DNA of 64,000 nucleotides from Chitinophagaceae bacterium (GCA_019745155.1 JAIETM010000012.1:62001-126000), one strand, 5' to 3'. Counted from the first letter of the stretch, positions 16,084 through 25,132 are shown. Numbers and translations: made by a program. Notes: generated from the letters alone by a model not told the origin.

Positions 16084-16792
16084 CAGAAGAGCATTTATCA
16101 GCAATACCGGCAAAGCCGCTGCTGCCATTGGTTTAAGTGCCACAGTGTTACCAGCTTTTGCTGATACACGAGCAGCATTTGCATACACACAAGCACCCCT
16201 GCCCTATGGCTACAATGCGCTAGAACCGGTGATTGATGCCATGACCATGGAGATTCACTACACTAAACATGCAGCTGCTTATACCAAGAATCTCGCTGAT
16301 GCTTGTGTGGCAGAGAAAGTGAATACTAATGCTGTTGCTTTGGAGCAATTGCTGGGTACTATTTCCAAATATTCAGCCAAGATGCGCAATAACGGTGGTG
16401 GTCATTATAACCATGAATTGTTTTGGCAATGCATGCAACCGAGCGCCAATGGCAAACCTTCAGGCAAACTAGCTGCAGCCATCGATAGTAGTTTTGGTTC
16501 TTTCGAAGCGTTCAAAACACAATTCAGCGATGCAGCCAAAAACCGCTTTGGCAGTGGCTGGGCATGGCTGGTACTCAACAACGATAAAAAACTCATCATT
16601 GGTTCTACACCTAATCAAGACAATCCACTGATGGATGTAAGTGAACTCAAAGGCTTACCGCTTCTAGGCTTGGATGTTTGGGAACATGCTTATTACCTAA
16701 AGTATCAAAATAAAAGAGCGGACTATGTCACCAACTGGTGGAATGTGGTGAACTGGAATTACGTGCAGCAGCGCTTTGAAGCAGCCATTTAA
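16067..16792 (+). CDS. Secreted Fe/Mn superoxide dismutase
   Basis: Protein of 241 residues, about 40 more than cytosolic SodA/SodB because of an N-terminal export signal with a twin arginine (SRRAFISN, then an Ala-rich segment). The metal ligands are all present by alignment with E. coli SodA: His64 (MEIHYTKH), His116 (GGGHYNHELFW), Asp203 and His207 (DVWEHAYY). It removes superoxide, here probably in the periplasm. Start ATG lies inside the end of the permease gene. Confidence 0.9.
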   Translation: MANPLSRRAFISNTGKAAAAIGLSATVLPAFADTRAAFAYTQAPLPYGYNALEPVIDAMTMEIHYTKHAAAYTKNLADACVAEKVNTNAVALEQLLGTISKYSAKMRNNGGGHYNHELFWQCMQPSANGKPSGKLAAAIDSSFGSFEAFKTQFSDAAKNRFGSGWAWLVLNNDKKLIIGSTPNQDNPLMDVSELKGLPLLGLDVWEHAYYLKYQNKRADYVTNWWNVVNWNYVQQRFEAAI

Positions 16793-16839
16793 TTTCCTGA
16801 ATCGATAATCTTTCTCTATTACACCGCAAAGGGGTTTAC

Positions 16840-16847
16840 TACCTTTG
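16840..16847 (+). promoter_or_regulatory. -7 box upstream of the OsmC gene
   Basis: TACCTTTG is an exact TAnnTTTG match, followed by CAC, and lies 14 bases before the ATG at 16862. No TTG is found at the expected -33 distance. Confidence 0.5.
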
Positions 16848-16861
16848 CACAAACTTATTGT

Positions 16862-17272
16862 ATGCAGACAACTGTAAAATGGGTAGAAGCCCTGGCTTTT
16901 GATGCCGTTGCAGACAGCGGACATATTGCCCGATTAGATACGGCTGTGGAAGGAGGCGGATTGAACAGCGGTATGAGTCCCAAGCGCATGTTACTAGCAT
17001 CTGTATGCGGTTGTACAGGTATTGATGTAGTAGAGATGCTGCAAAAAATGCGCGTGATTTTTAGCAAGCTGGAAATTCATGCTGAAGCTGAACAAACAGA
17101 AGAAGTACCAAAAGTATTCACACATATCAATCTTACTTATCGCATCAATGCAGCACCGGAAGACTTGGATAAAGTAAAACGTGCTGTTGATTTGTCACAG
17201 GAAAAGTATTGTGGTGTTAGTATCATGATCAAAAAACATTGTCCGGTTAACTACACCATCGAACTTATTTAA
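16862..17272 (+). CDS. OsmC family protein
   Basis: Protein of 136 residues with the OsmC/Ohr fold: GLNSGMSPKRMLLASVCGCTGIDVVEML carries the first conserved Cys (Cys49 or Cys51 on the central helix), and EKYCGVSIMIKKHCPV carries the second (Cys117). Ohr-type members reduce organic hydroperoxides through this pair; the YhfA-like subgroup to which this seems closer is less understood. The DsbA-like gene starts one base after the stop, so both are probably cotranscribed as a redox pair. Confidence 0.85.
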   Translation: MQTTVKWVEALAFDAVADSGHIARLDTAVEGGGLNSGMSPKRMLLASVCGCTGIDVVEMLQKMRVIFSKLEIHAEAEQTEEVPKVFTHINLTYRINAAPEDLDKVKRAVDLSQEKYCGVSIMIKKHCPVNYTIELI

Positions 17273-17273
17273 G

Positions 17274-17915
17274 ATGAAAGGCAAATTGTTGTATGTCTAC
17301 GATGCGCTCTGTGGCTGGTGTTATGGTTTTGGTCCGGTGATGCGACAGATTGCAGATACTTATGCAGACAAGTTTACGGTGGAAGTGATCAGTGGCGGTA
17401 TGGTCACAGGTGCGAGAGAAGGCATCATGGATGAACAAATGGCCAACTATATTCTGCAAGCAATTCCAAGGCTGGAGGAATATACCGGCGTAACCATGAG
17501 TGAAGCATACAAAGCACAATTACGCAGCGGTAAACTATATCAATCTTCTGTGAAGCCTTCTGTTGCGCTCAGTGTATTTAAATCATACTATCCTGAGCAA
17601 TCGCTGGCATTTGCCTCAGCCATACAGCATGCACAATTTGCACAAGCCAAGGATTTGCAAGACGATCAAACCTATCTGGATATTCTGCAAGCCTACCCAT
17701 CATTGGATAGCGCTACATTTATACAACAAATGCAAAGCGAAGAACAACGCTATGCTGCAGAGCAAGATTTCCAATATGCAGCGGCCATGGGCATTACGGG
17801 CTACCCTGCACTGGTTGCCTTGGTTGATGAAAAATATTATCTACTAAGCAAGGGCTATCAACCTTTTGATTCGTTGAACCAAACCATGCAAAACTTTCTG
17901 CAGTCATTGGCATAG
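17274..17915 (+). CDS. DsbA-family thioredoxin-fold oxidoreductase
   Basis: Protein of 213 residues without a signal peptide, so probably cytosolic. The active site CGWC is at 13-16 after the first strand (LLYVYDALCGWCYGFGPVM), and the cis-proline loop is GITGYPALV near residue 180. The helical insertion between them (about 60-165) is typical of DsbA/FrnE-like proteins. A cytosolic dithiol oxidoreductase or isomerase role is likely; bacillithiol may be the partner thiol (inference). It is adjacent to the OsmC gene. Confidence 0.82.
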   Translation: MKGKLLYVYDALCGWCYGFGPVMRQIADTYADKFTVEVISGGMVTGAREGIMDEQMANYILQAIPRLEEYTGVTMSEAYKAQLRSGKLYQSSVKPSVALSVFKSYYPEQSLAFASAIQHAQFAQAKDLQDDQTYLDILQAYPSLDSATFIQQMQSEEQRYAAEQDFQYAAAMGITGYPALVALVDEKYYLLSKGYQPFDSLNQTMQNFLQSLA

Positions 17916-17951
17916 GCATAACAAAGCTGTACATTTACGGAAACAAGACCC

Positions 17952-18959
17952 TTGGAAACTGCCAAACAGAATTTTCGTGTACAGCTTTGGATATCAATCC
18001 TGAGTGTGGTATTGCTGGCAGGCAAACTCATCGCTTATTTCTTCACGCATTCTTTATCCATTCTTACTGATGCTTTAGAAAGCATCGTGAATGTATTAGC
18101 CGGTGTCATTGGTCTATATAGTTTATACATCGCAGCCAAGCCGCGCGACAAAGAACATCCGTATGGGCATGGTAAAGCAGAGTTTATCTCTGCTGCTGTA
18201 GAAGGCACTTTGATTGTGTTAGCAGGTGTGTTGATCATGTATGAAACTGTGCGGAGTGTATTGGATGATGCGCAGGTACACAAACTGGATACTGGTTTGA
18301 TACTCGTAGGCATCACTGCATTGCTAAATTATATTGCAGGTACTGTTTGCATTCGCATTGGTAAAAAGAATCAATCACTTGCACTTCAGGCCAGTGGTAA
18401 ACATTTACAAACAGATACTTACTCCACGCTTGCGATTATTCTTGGCTTATTACTCATGCTGTTTACAGGCTTGGCTTGGATAGATAAAGCACTTGCTGCA
18501 GTGATGAGTATCTACATTATGTACAATGGCTATCAGATAGTACGTGCTTCATTGGCCGGGATTATGGATGAAGCAGATATGGCTTTGCTGCAAAGATTTG
18601 TAGATGTACTCAATGCCCATCGTCAGGAAAATTGGGTTGATCTGCACAATCTTCGTGTTATCAAATATGGCATCACCCTGCATATCGATTGTCACCTTAC
18701 TGTACCCTGGTTCATGAATATTCACGAAGCACATCAGGAAATTGATCAATTGGGTGCGATCATTCGCCAAGAATTTGGCGATGCCATTGAACTATTTGTA
18801 CATACCGATGGCTGCCTGCCATTCAGCTGCCGCATCTGCAGTAAAAGCCAATGCGAAAAGCGCTTACACCCTAAGGAGGAGACGGTTCTTTGGGACCTGA
18901 ACAATCTCCTGTCCAATGCCAAACACCAGAGTAGCCGCGAATTGGCTGCCAAAGCATAA
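17952..18959 (+). CDS. Cation diffusion facilitator transporter with Cys-rich tail
   Basis: Protein of 335 residues with TTG start; no in-frame ATG precedes the first transmembrane helix. It has six transmembrane segments (about 12-200), the metal motifs SLSILTDALES and HPYGHGKAEF and a second pair ASGKHLQTDTYS, then a cytosolic ferredoxin-like domain with DLHNLRVIKYGITLHIDCHL. CDF proteins export Zn, Fe or Mn using proton exchange. The tail bears Cys288, Cys293, Cys296 and Cys301 (CX4CX2CX4C), probably an extra metal site. TACATTTA near 17930 may be its -7 box. Confidence 0.87.
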   Translation: METAKQNFRVQLWISILSVVLLAGKLIAYFFTHSLSILTDALESIVNVLAGVIGLYSLYIAAKPRDKEHPYGHGKAEFISAAVEGTLIVLAGVLIMYETVRSVLDDAQVHKLDTGLILVGITALLNYIAGTVCIRIGKKNQSLALQASGKHLQTDTYSTLAIILGLLLMLFTGLAWIDKALAAVMSIYIMYNGYQIVRASLAGIMDEADMALLQRFVDVLNAHRQENWVDLHNLRVIKYGITLHIDCHLTVPWFMNIHEAHQEIDQLGAIIRQEFGDAIELFVHTDGCLPFSCRICSKSQCEKRLHPKEETVLWDLNNLLSNAKHQSSRELAAKA

Positions 18960-19017
18960 ATATGCTGTCAAACGGCAATAACTGACTAATTTCGTAGCCC
19001 ATTTTAAAATAACGATT

Positions 19018-20382
19018 ATGGAAGCTTGGAAGCATTATCAGGAAGCCAATAAAGACCGTTTTCTGGAAGAACTGCTGGACCTCTTAAGAATACCCAGCGT
19101 AAGTGCAAGAAGTGAGCATAAAGAAGACATGATCCGTTGCGCAGAAGCAGTGGAAGCTCATCTAAAAAAAGCAGGTGCTGATGTAACGAAAATATATCCT
19201 ACACCGGGACACCCCATTGTCTATGGCGAGAAAAATGTAGACCCTTCCAAGCCAACAGTATTGGTCTATGGCCACTACGATGTACAGCCACCCGATCCAT
19301 TGGAGCTGTGGCACAGTGGCCCGTTTGAGCCAGTGATCAAAGACGGTAAAATCTATGCACGTGGTGCTTGTGATGACAAAGGCCAATTCTTCATGCACGT
19401 AAAAGCATTGGAAGTGATGAACAATAGCGGCACGCTTCCTTGCAATATCAAATTCCTAATCGAAGGTGAGGAAGAAGTGGGGAGTCCCAATCTTGCCACT
19501 TTCGTGCAACAGAATAAAGAATTATTGAAAGCTGATGTTATTCTGATCAGTGATACTTCTATGCTCAGCATGGATACACCTTCCATTGATGTGGGGGTTC
19601 GTGGCTTGAGTTATATTGAAGTAGAAGTGACTGGTCCTAACCGCGACTTACACAGTGGTGTATATGGTGGTGCTGTAGCAAACCCAATCACCATTCTTGC
19701 GAAAATGATTGCATCATGTCATGATGAAAACAATCATATCACCATTCCTGGATTCTATGATGATGTGGTAAATGCTACACCTGAAGAGAGAGCCAAAATG
19801 GCGAAAGCACCTTTTGATGAAGCTGCGTATAAGCAAGACTTAGGCGTTACTGAATTGTGGGGCGAAAAAGGATATACTACGAATGAAAGAACAGGTATCC
19901 GTCCAACATTGGAACTGAATGGTATCTGGGGTGGTTATACCGGCGAAGGCGCTAAGACCGTATTACCATCAAAAGCATTTGCAAAGATTTCAGCACGTTT
20001 GGTACCTAATCAGTCTTCTACCAAGATTACAGAGAAGTTGTTGAATTACTTCAAGAGCATCGCACCGGCAGGTGTTACGGTTAAAGCAGCAGAGCATCAT
20101 GGTGGTGAACCCTACATGACGCCAATTGATTCGAAAGAATACCAGGCAGCTGCGAAAGCGATTCACACCACTTTTGGCAAGGAGCCTATCCCGGTGCGTG
20201 GTGGTGGTAGTATTCCCATCTGCGCTTTGTTTGAAAAAGAATTGGGACTGAAGATTGTATTCATGGGCTTTGGTTTGGATAGCGATAACCTGCATAGTCC
20301 AAATGAGAAATACGACCTCTTCAATTTCTACAAGGGCATTGAAACCATTCCTTATTTCCATCAGTACTACGCGAACAAATAA
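19018..20382 (+). CDS. M20 family dipeptidase
   Basis: Protein of 454 residues. M20 metallopeptidase ligand motifs are in order: YGHYDVQPPDP (first His and Asp), GACDDKGQ (bridging Asp), EGEEEVGS (catalytic Glu and Glu ligand), SDTSML (Asp ligand) and NLHSPNEKYDL (last His). The lid domain occupies about 190-330. It hydrolyses dipeptides or related small peptides in the cytosol. A TAATTTCG box at 18987-18994 may drive it; the S4 protein gene starts two bases after its stop. Confidence 0.9.
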   Translation: MEAWKHYQEANKDRFLEELLDLLRIPSVSARSEHKEDMIRCAEAVEAHLKKAGADVTKIYPTPGHPIVYGEKNVDPSKPTVLVYGHYDVQPPDPLELWHSGPFEPVIKDGKIYARGACDDKGQFFMHVKALEVMNNSGTLPCNIKFLIEGEEEVGSPNLATFVQQNKELLKADVILISDTSMLSMDTPSIDVGVRGLSYIEVEVTGPNRDLHSGVYGGAVANPITILAKMIASCHDENNHITIPGFYDDVVNATPEERAKMAKAPFDEAAYKQDLGVTELWGEKGYTTNERTGIRPTLELNGIWGGYTGEGAKTVLPSKAFAKISARLVPNQSSTKITEKLLNYFKSIAPAGVTVKAAEHHGGEPYMTPIDSKEYQAAAKAIHTTFGKEPIPVRGGGSIPICALFEKELGLKIVFMGFGLDSDNLHSPNEKYDLFNFYKGIETIPYFHQYYANK

Positions 20383-20384
20383 TC

Positions 20385-20774
20385 ATGGCTGAGGCGAAAG
20401 AGAAGTTAAGGCTGGATAAATATTTATGGTCGATACGCCTGTTCAAAACCCGCTCACAGGCTGCGGAAGCCTGCGAAAAAGGGAAGGTGAAATTTCAGGG
20501 CGCAGCGGCCAAAGCAGCCAAAACAGTGCATGTTGGCGATGAATATGAAGTGAAGACCGAAGCCAAGCGTTGGGTGATTAAAGTAACAGGCTTATTGGAT
20601 CATCGTGTACAATACAGCGAAGCGATACAGCATTACTTAGACCTTACACCTGCAGAAGAGATTGAACGCATGAAAGTTGTTGCAGCTTCTTTTCATACCG
20701 GTAAACGTTTGAGTAAGATTGGCCGACCAACTAAACGTGAGCGAAGAGATTTGGATGATTTTTTAAATGATTGA
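20385..20774 (+). CDS. S4-domain RNA-binding protein (Hsp15/HslR-like)
   Basis: Protein of 129 residues. The S4 domain (about 6-60) is clear: [26 protein letters not shown] and [20 protein letters not shown]. The C-terminal part is basic ([21 protein letters not shown]), as in Hsp15, which binds 50S subunits carrying stalled nascent chains. It lies two bases after the dipeptidase gene and abuts trmD. Confidence 0.85.
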   Translation: MAEAKEKLRLDKYLWSIRLFKTRSQAAEACEKGKVKFQGAAAKAAKTVHVGDEYEVKTEAKRWVIKVTGLLDHRVQYSEAIQHYLDLTPAEEIERMKVVAASFHTGKRLSKIGRPTKRERRDLDDFLND

Positions 20775-20775
20775 T

Positions 20776-21459
20776 ATGACCATCGACATCATCAGTGTAT
20801 TACCCGAACTATTAGAAAGTCCACTTTCGCACAGCATCATGAAACGTGCGCAGGATAAGGGCCTGCTTGAAGTAAGGGTACATCATTTGCGTAAATGGGC
20901 AGTTAATGCCTATGGACAGATTGATGATTACCAATACGGAGGCGGCGCAGGTATGGTGATGATGTGTGAACCTTTGGCCAAAGCTATAGACGAGTTGCAA
21001 GAACAGTATGGCCAATACGACGCCATCATCTATATGACACCTGATGGTGAACGGTTTGAACAAAAGATAGCCAATCGCTTATCCCTAAAAGAGAAACTGC
21101 TCATCATCTGCGGCCATTATAAGGGTATTGATGAGCGTATTCGCCAGCAGTATGTCACCATGGAAATTTCCATTGGTGATTATGTACTCAGCGGCGGAGA
21201 GTTGGCAGCAGCGGTGGTGGTAGATGCCATAGGGCGTTTATTGCCGGGCGTGCTGAATGATGAAACCTCTGCCCTATTTGATTCTTTTCAGGATCAATTA
21301 CTGGCCCCACCAGTATATACAAGGCCCGTAGATTTCCGGGGCATGCTGGTACCGGATATTTTGCTGAGCGGTGATCCCAAAAAAGTGGCTGATTGGCGAC
21401 ACGAACAGGCACTCGAAAGAACCAAAACCAGGAGACCCGACTTGCTGAACGGAGAGTGA
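20776..21459 (+). CDS. trmD: tRNA (guanine-N1)-methyltransferase
   Basis: Protein of 227 residues; makes m1G37 in tRNAs. The SPOUT trefoil-knot motifs are visible: [21 protein letters not shown] and [14 protein letters not shown], and the C-terminal helical domain ends RRPDLL. The ATG at 20776 is preferred because [13 protein letters not shown] matches the family start; another ATG at 20767 would overlap the S4 gene by eight bases. It is far from rpsP and rimM, unlike in many bacteria. Confidence 0.94.
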   Translation: MTIDIISVLPELLESPLSHSIMKRAQDKGLLEVRVHHLRKWAVNAYGQIDDYQYGGGAGMVMMCEPLAKAIDELQEQYGQYDAIIYMTPDGERFEQKIANRLSLKEKLLIICGHYKGIDERIRQQYVTMEISIGDYVLSGGELAAAVVVDAIGRLLPGVLNDETSALFDSFQDQLLAPPVYTRPVDFRGMLVPDILLSGDPKKVADWRHEQALERTKTRRPDLLNGE

Positions 21460-21470
21460 CGAAATAAAGC

Positions 21471-21478
21471 TATCTTTA
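21471..21478 (+). promoter_or_regulatory. Candidate -7 box of the DUF5916 gene
   Basis: TATCTTTA, one mismatch from TAnnTTTG, lies 44 bases before the GTG start at 21523 and just after the trmD stop. No TTG at the usual distance. Confidence 0.35.
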
Positions 21479-21522
21479 GCACCTGTGCAGCTTTCAAGCT
21501 GTTGTTAATGTCATAACCCGCT

Positions 21523-23742
21523 GTGTACAACCAACGTTGTTTCTTATTAACCCTGCTGCTGCTATTTTCGCAGGCCTTTGCCCAGCAAAGAGATGGTATC
21601 ACGTTTCAGAAAGATTACCAATTACCTATACGTAAAGCGCAGACTACCATCAAGATTGATGGAGAATTTGCAGAACAGGATTGGCAGCTTGCCAAAACCA
21701 CCAGCCCATTCTGGATGAAATTTCCAACAGATGAAGGCAAGCCCAAACGTAAAACAGAAGTAAAAGCATTGTACGATGAACGCTTTATCTACTTTTCTGT
21801 AACCGCTTACGATTCAGGCAAAGCATTCATCACCAGTCTAAAAAGAGATGTAGGTCATGATGGCAATGATGGATTTGGGATTGTACTTGATCCAGTGAAT
21901 CAAAGAACCAATGGTTATTTCTTTGTGGTGAATGCATTCAATGCGCAATCTGAATCACTCATCAATACAAGCAGTGATTTAGACCCCAGTTGGGATAATA
22001 AATGGTATTCAGCCACCAAGCAATATGCAGATAAGTGGACTGCTGAAATAGCTATCCCATTCAAATCGCTGCGCTACAGTGCAGATAAAACTACGTGGGG
22101 CATCAATTTTGTGCGGATTGATACGAAGAGCAATGAATATTCAGTCTGGACGCATGTGCCAGTTAATTTTCGCTCTTATGATATTGGTTATACTGGTGCA
22201 CTGGTCTGGGATCAACTTCCGCCACAATCCAAAAGCAATGTGGTATTTATTCCATACTCCACAGGCGGCATTAACAGCGATAAAGAAAACAACCAACCTG
22301 GCAAAGGCGAGTTCAATGCGGGCTTTGATGCCAAAGTAGCACTGAACTCATCATTAAATCTGGATATTACAGTTAACCTAGACTTTTCACAAATTGAGGT
22401 TGACAGACAGGTAACCAATCTTACTCGCTTCAATATCTTTTTTCCTGAGCGGAGAAACTTCTTTTTAGAAAACGCTGATCTCTATTCTGAATATGGTATC
22501 CCATTAATCAGGCCTTTCTATTCAAGAAGAATTGGCTTGGATAAGTTTGCCAACAGGATTCCTATCCTTGGTGGTGTTCGTTTAACAGGCAATCTAGATA
22601 AACGAACCAGAATTGGTGTGATGAACATGCAGACTGGCAGAAAGGATGATTATGCTCCTGAAAACTATTCTGCTGTATCCGTAAAGCACCAAGTGTTTAA
22701 ACGCTCCAGCTTTAATACTTACTTCCTCAATCGTCAGGCTTTCATGACTGCTGATGAACTGAAGCAGCAGCCCCTAGATGAATATGGTAGAAACCTGGGT
22801 GGCGAATTCAACTATTCAGATATTCAAGGCAAGTGGAATGCATGGTCGGCTTACCACAAAAGTTATAAGCCGGGTATAAAGGGGGAAGACATGTTTACTG
22901 ATTTTGGGGGCTTATACAATGGCAGAAACCTCAATGTGTTGATCGATTATGCAACTGTGGGCACGAACTACTACGCCGACATGGGTTTTATTCAAAGAAT
23001 TGAAAACTATGATGCCGATAAAGATTCCATTATCAGGCTTGGCTTCAAACAATTCTACTCAGAAGCAGGCTATCGCATCTTTCCGAAGAAATCTATTTTT
23101 AACCAGCACTATATTGTGCTCAGTCATTTACTCATCAACAACCCTAATAATAGTTTCAACGAAAGAAATATCAACCTGCGCTACAACATGCAGTTCAGGA
23201 ATACGTCGAACCTATTTATGCGTGGAGGTTTGAATGAGGTGGATTTACTTTTCCCAACAAGTTTTACAGGAGCCACCCCAATACCCAAAGGCTATTATCG
23301 CTACAAAGACTTCTTTGTAGAATATGAATCTGATTTCAGAAAAACATTCAGTTACCGAATTGGTGCAGGTGGTGGTGAATTCTACAATGGTACCAGTAAG
23401 CAAGTGAGTGCCATGATTAATTACCGCAATCAGCCGCACCTGAATATTGCCTTACAAGCAGATTATTATGATTTGCGATTCCCGGGTATTTATGGCAAAA
23501 CAGAACTGCTACTGATTGCTCCCCGTGTAGAAATTAATTTCAATACCAGCATGTTCTGGACTACTTTTCTACAATACAATACCCAGAACAATAATTTCAA
23601 TATCAACAGCCGTTTTCAGTGGCGTTACAAGCCTATGAGCGACTTGTTCCTGGTTTACACAGATAATTACCTCACCACTCCTGTGCTCAAAAACAGAAAC
23701 CGGGCCATTGTTTTCAAGCTGAATTACTGGCTGAATTTATAA
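21523..23742 (+). CDS. DUF5916 protein with N-terminal CBM9-like domain
   Basis: Protein of 739 residues with GTG start and signal peptide (RCFLLTLLLLFSQAFA). Residues about 40-220 form a CBM9-like sugar-binding-type domain (IKIDGEFAEQDWQLAK, VKALYDERFIYFSVTAYDS, GFGIVLDPVNQRTNGYFF, WTAEIAIPFKSLRY). The rest is a predicted outer-membrane barrel (DLDITVNLDFSQIEVD-type strand, FFPERRNFFLENADLYSEYG) ending in KLNYWLNL. The family is common in Bacteroidota; function unknown, ligand sensing or uptake is inferred. Confidence 0.82.
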   Translation: MYNQRCFLLTLLLLFSQAFAQQRDGITFQKDYQLPIRKAQTTIKIDGEFAEQDWQLAKTTSPFWMKFPTDEGKPKRKTEVKALYDERFIYFSVTAYDSGKAFITSLKRDVGHDGNDGFGIVLDPVNQRTNGYFFVVNAFNAQSESLINTSSDLDPSWDNKWYSATKQYADKWTAEIAIPFKSLRYSADKTTWGINFVRIDTKSNEYSVWTHVPVNFRSYDIGYTGALVWDQLPPQSKSNVVFIPYSTGGINSDKENNQPGKGEFNAGFDAKVALNSSLNLDITVNLDFSQIEVDRQVTNLTRFNIFFPERRNFFLENADLYSEYGIPLIRPFYSRRIGLDKFANRIPILGGVRLTGNLDKRTRIGVMNMQTGRKDDYAPENYSAVSVKHQVFKRSSFNTYFLNRQAFMTADELKQQPLDEYGRNLGGEFNYSDIQGKWNAWSAYHKSYKPGIKGEDMFTDFGGLYNGRNLNVLIDYATVGTNYYADMGFIQRIENYDADKDSIIRLGFKQFYSEAGYRIFPKKSIFNQHYIVLSHLLINNPNNSFNERNINLRYNMQFRNTSNLFMRGGLNEVDLLFPTSFTGATPIPKGYYRYKDFFVEYESDFRKTFSYRIGAGGGEFYNGTSKQVSAMINYRNQPHLNIALQADYYDLRFPGIYGKTELLLIAPRVEINFNTSMFWTTFLQYNTQNNNFNINSRFQWRYKPMSDLFLVYTDNYLTTPVLKNRNRAIVFKLNYWLNL

Positions 23743-23744
23743 TT

Positions 23745-23849
23745 ACCAATCCAGATGGCAAGTCTAGTACGTATATCTACCAAAATGGCAATCTCGTACA
23801 AATGGAAGTAGATACACCTATTGGCACTATAACAACGAAGCGGAAATAG
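23745..23849 (+). pseudogene. Remnant of a YD-repeat-like protein gene
   Basis: A 34-codon open stretch directly after the DUF5916 stop reads TNPDGKSSTYIYQNGNLVQ and then TPIGTITT before a stop. The DG...YxYxNGNLV pattern is typical of YD/Rhs-like or DUF4595-like repeats. It has no start codon or signal peptide, so it is probably the tail of a deleted gene. Confidence 0.45.
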
Positions 23850-23893
23850 GTTCGTCAACAAGACAATCACCCGCTTTTGCATAGAAATACACT

Positions 23894-23919
23894 TCAACAT
23901 TACTAAACAGTAATGTTGA
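23894..23919. repeat. Perfect 11-bp palindrome
   Basis: TCAACATTACT (23894-23904) and AGTAATGTTGA (23909-23919) are exact inverted repeats around AAAC. There is no T-tract on either side. It lies 138 bases before the cytochrome-like operon and could be an operator or a relic terminator. Confidence 0.5.
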
Positions 23920-23995
23920 GAAATGGCTATATGTCATTTGTCAAACAATTCTTAATAAATGTCATAATGATTTTTTTTAATATAGAGGGCAACAA

Positions 23996-24022
23996 TTGTC
24001 ACTTTTTAGTCATCTACCTTTA
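23996..24022 (+). promoter_or_regulatory. Candidate promoter of the haem-lipoprotein operon
   Basis: TTG (23996-23998), 16 bases and TACCTTTA (24015-24022). The -7 box has one mismatch and the spacer is short. A leader of about 30 bases precedes the ATG at 24057. Confidence 0.4.
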
Positions 24023-24056
24023 GGCAACTTTATTCACTATAAAACCCTGCAAGCAC

Positions 24057-24737
24057 ATGAAAAAATCTCTTTGGATTTTTGGGGGTATCTCATTGCTGTT
24101 TATTACCTGTAAACATGAAATGATTGATGCATCAGTATCCCAAACCCCGGTTCCGATTGTTAACCCAACAAGTGATTCTGTATGCTTCACTGCAGAAGTA
24201 CTTCCGCTCTTTCAAAGCTATTGTGGTAGCAAAGGGTGCCATGGAAGTGGCTCTGCAGAAGAAGGCGTTTCACTGGAAACCTATTTTAATATCATGAAGG
24301 GAATTAGTCCGGGCAACCCCAACAACAGTAAATACTTCAGAGAGATCACTAAGGGCTCTATGCCGCCTAAAAATTCACCTCAGTTAAGCAGTGCACAAGT
24401 GGCTGTTTTACAGAAATGGATTAACCAAGGTGCAAAGAACACTACTTGTGTAAGTGCTTGTGATACCAGTAAGTTTACCTATACAAATGCCATTCAATCC
24501 CTTCTTGCTACCAACTGTAATGGATGTCATGGCAGCATGCCTGGTTCAGGTGGTGTATATCTGGGCACTTTAACAGCAGCGCAGAATTATATCAACGCAA
24601 ACAAAGCTTTGTTCCTGAATGCCATCAATCACTCTGCCACCCTGCCTGCACCTCAGCGCATGCCGCCGGCTGCGAAGATGAGCGACTGCCAAGTACAGCA
24701 ACTAACCAAATGGATCAATGCCAATATGCCTAACTAA
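24057..24737 (+). CDS. Lipoprotein with two c-type haem motifs
   Basis: Protein of 226 residues. The N-terminus ends in LLFITCKHE, a lipobox-like site with Cys18. It has two tandem small cytochrome-c-like domains: CGSKGCH (Cys56, Cys61, His62; the unusual CX4CH spacing) with candidate ligand Met101 in GSMPPKN, and CNGCH (Cys153, Cys156, His157) with RMPPAAKM as candidate ligand. Each domain ends in a helix QKWINQGAK / TKWINANMP. It should be anchored in the envelope and carry haem. First gene of a four-gene operon with a second haem lipoprotein, YceI and a DUF5777 barrel. Confidence 0.8.
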   Translation: MKKSLWIFGGISLLFITCKHEMIDASVSQTPVPIVNPTSDSVCFTAEVLPLFQSYCGSKGCHGSGSAEEGVSLETYFNIMKGISPGNPNNSKYFREITKGSMPPKNSPQLSSAQVAVLQKWINQGAKNTTCVSACDTSKFTYTNAIQSLLATNCNGCHGSMPGSGGVYLGTLTAAQNYINANKALFLNAINHSATLPAPQRMPPAAKMSDCQVQQLTKWINANMPN

Positions 24738-24751
24738 CCAATCCAATCATC

Positions 24752-25132
24752 ATGAAAAAGCAAATATTATCTATTTCAACACTGGTATTGTGCATACTGC
24801 TGATACAAGGTTGCTACTACGACAAGGCAGATCTGGTTTATCCATCATCAGCTGCCGCTTGCGATACTACTACTGTAACCTATAGCGCTACCATTGCACC
24901 GCTGATGAATGCAAGTTGCAATAGCTGTCATGGCGGTACTGCAGCAGCAGGTGCCGGTATCGTCTTAGATACTTATGCAGGCGTAAAAACCTATGCAGCC
25001 AACGGCAAATTGCTGAATTCGATTATACAAAATGGCGCTGCCTCTGCCATGCCCAAAGGAAGCGGTAAACTCCCAGATTGTTCCATCAATAAAGTACGTG
25101 CCTGGATCAACAAAGGCATGCTGAATAATTAA
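24752..25132 (+). CDS. Lipoprotein with one c-type haem motif
   Basis: Protein of 126 residues. The lipobox LIQGC places the lipidated Cys at 21. The single cytochrome-like domain has CNSCH (Cys56, Cys59, His60), a Met candidate ligand in ASAMPKGSGK and the final helix VRAWINKGM. It is closely similar in layout to the second domain of the preceding protein, suggesting duplication within the operon. The gap to the upstream gene is 14 bases. Confidence 0.8.
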   Translation: MKKQILSISTLVLCILLIQGCYYDKADLVYPSSAAACDTTTVTYSATIAPLMNASCNSCHGGTAAAGAGIVLDTYAGVKTYAANGKLLNSIIQNGAASAMPKGSGKLPDCSINKVRAWINKGMLNN

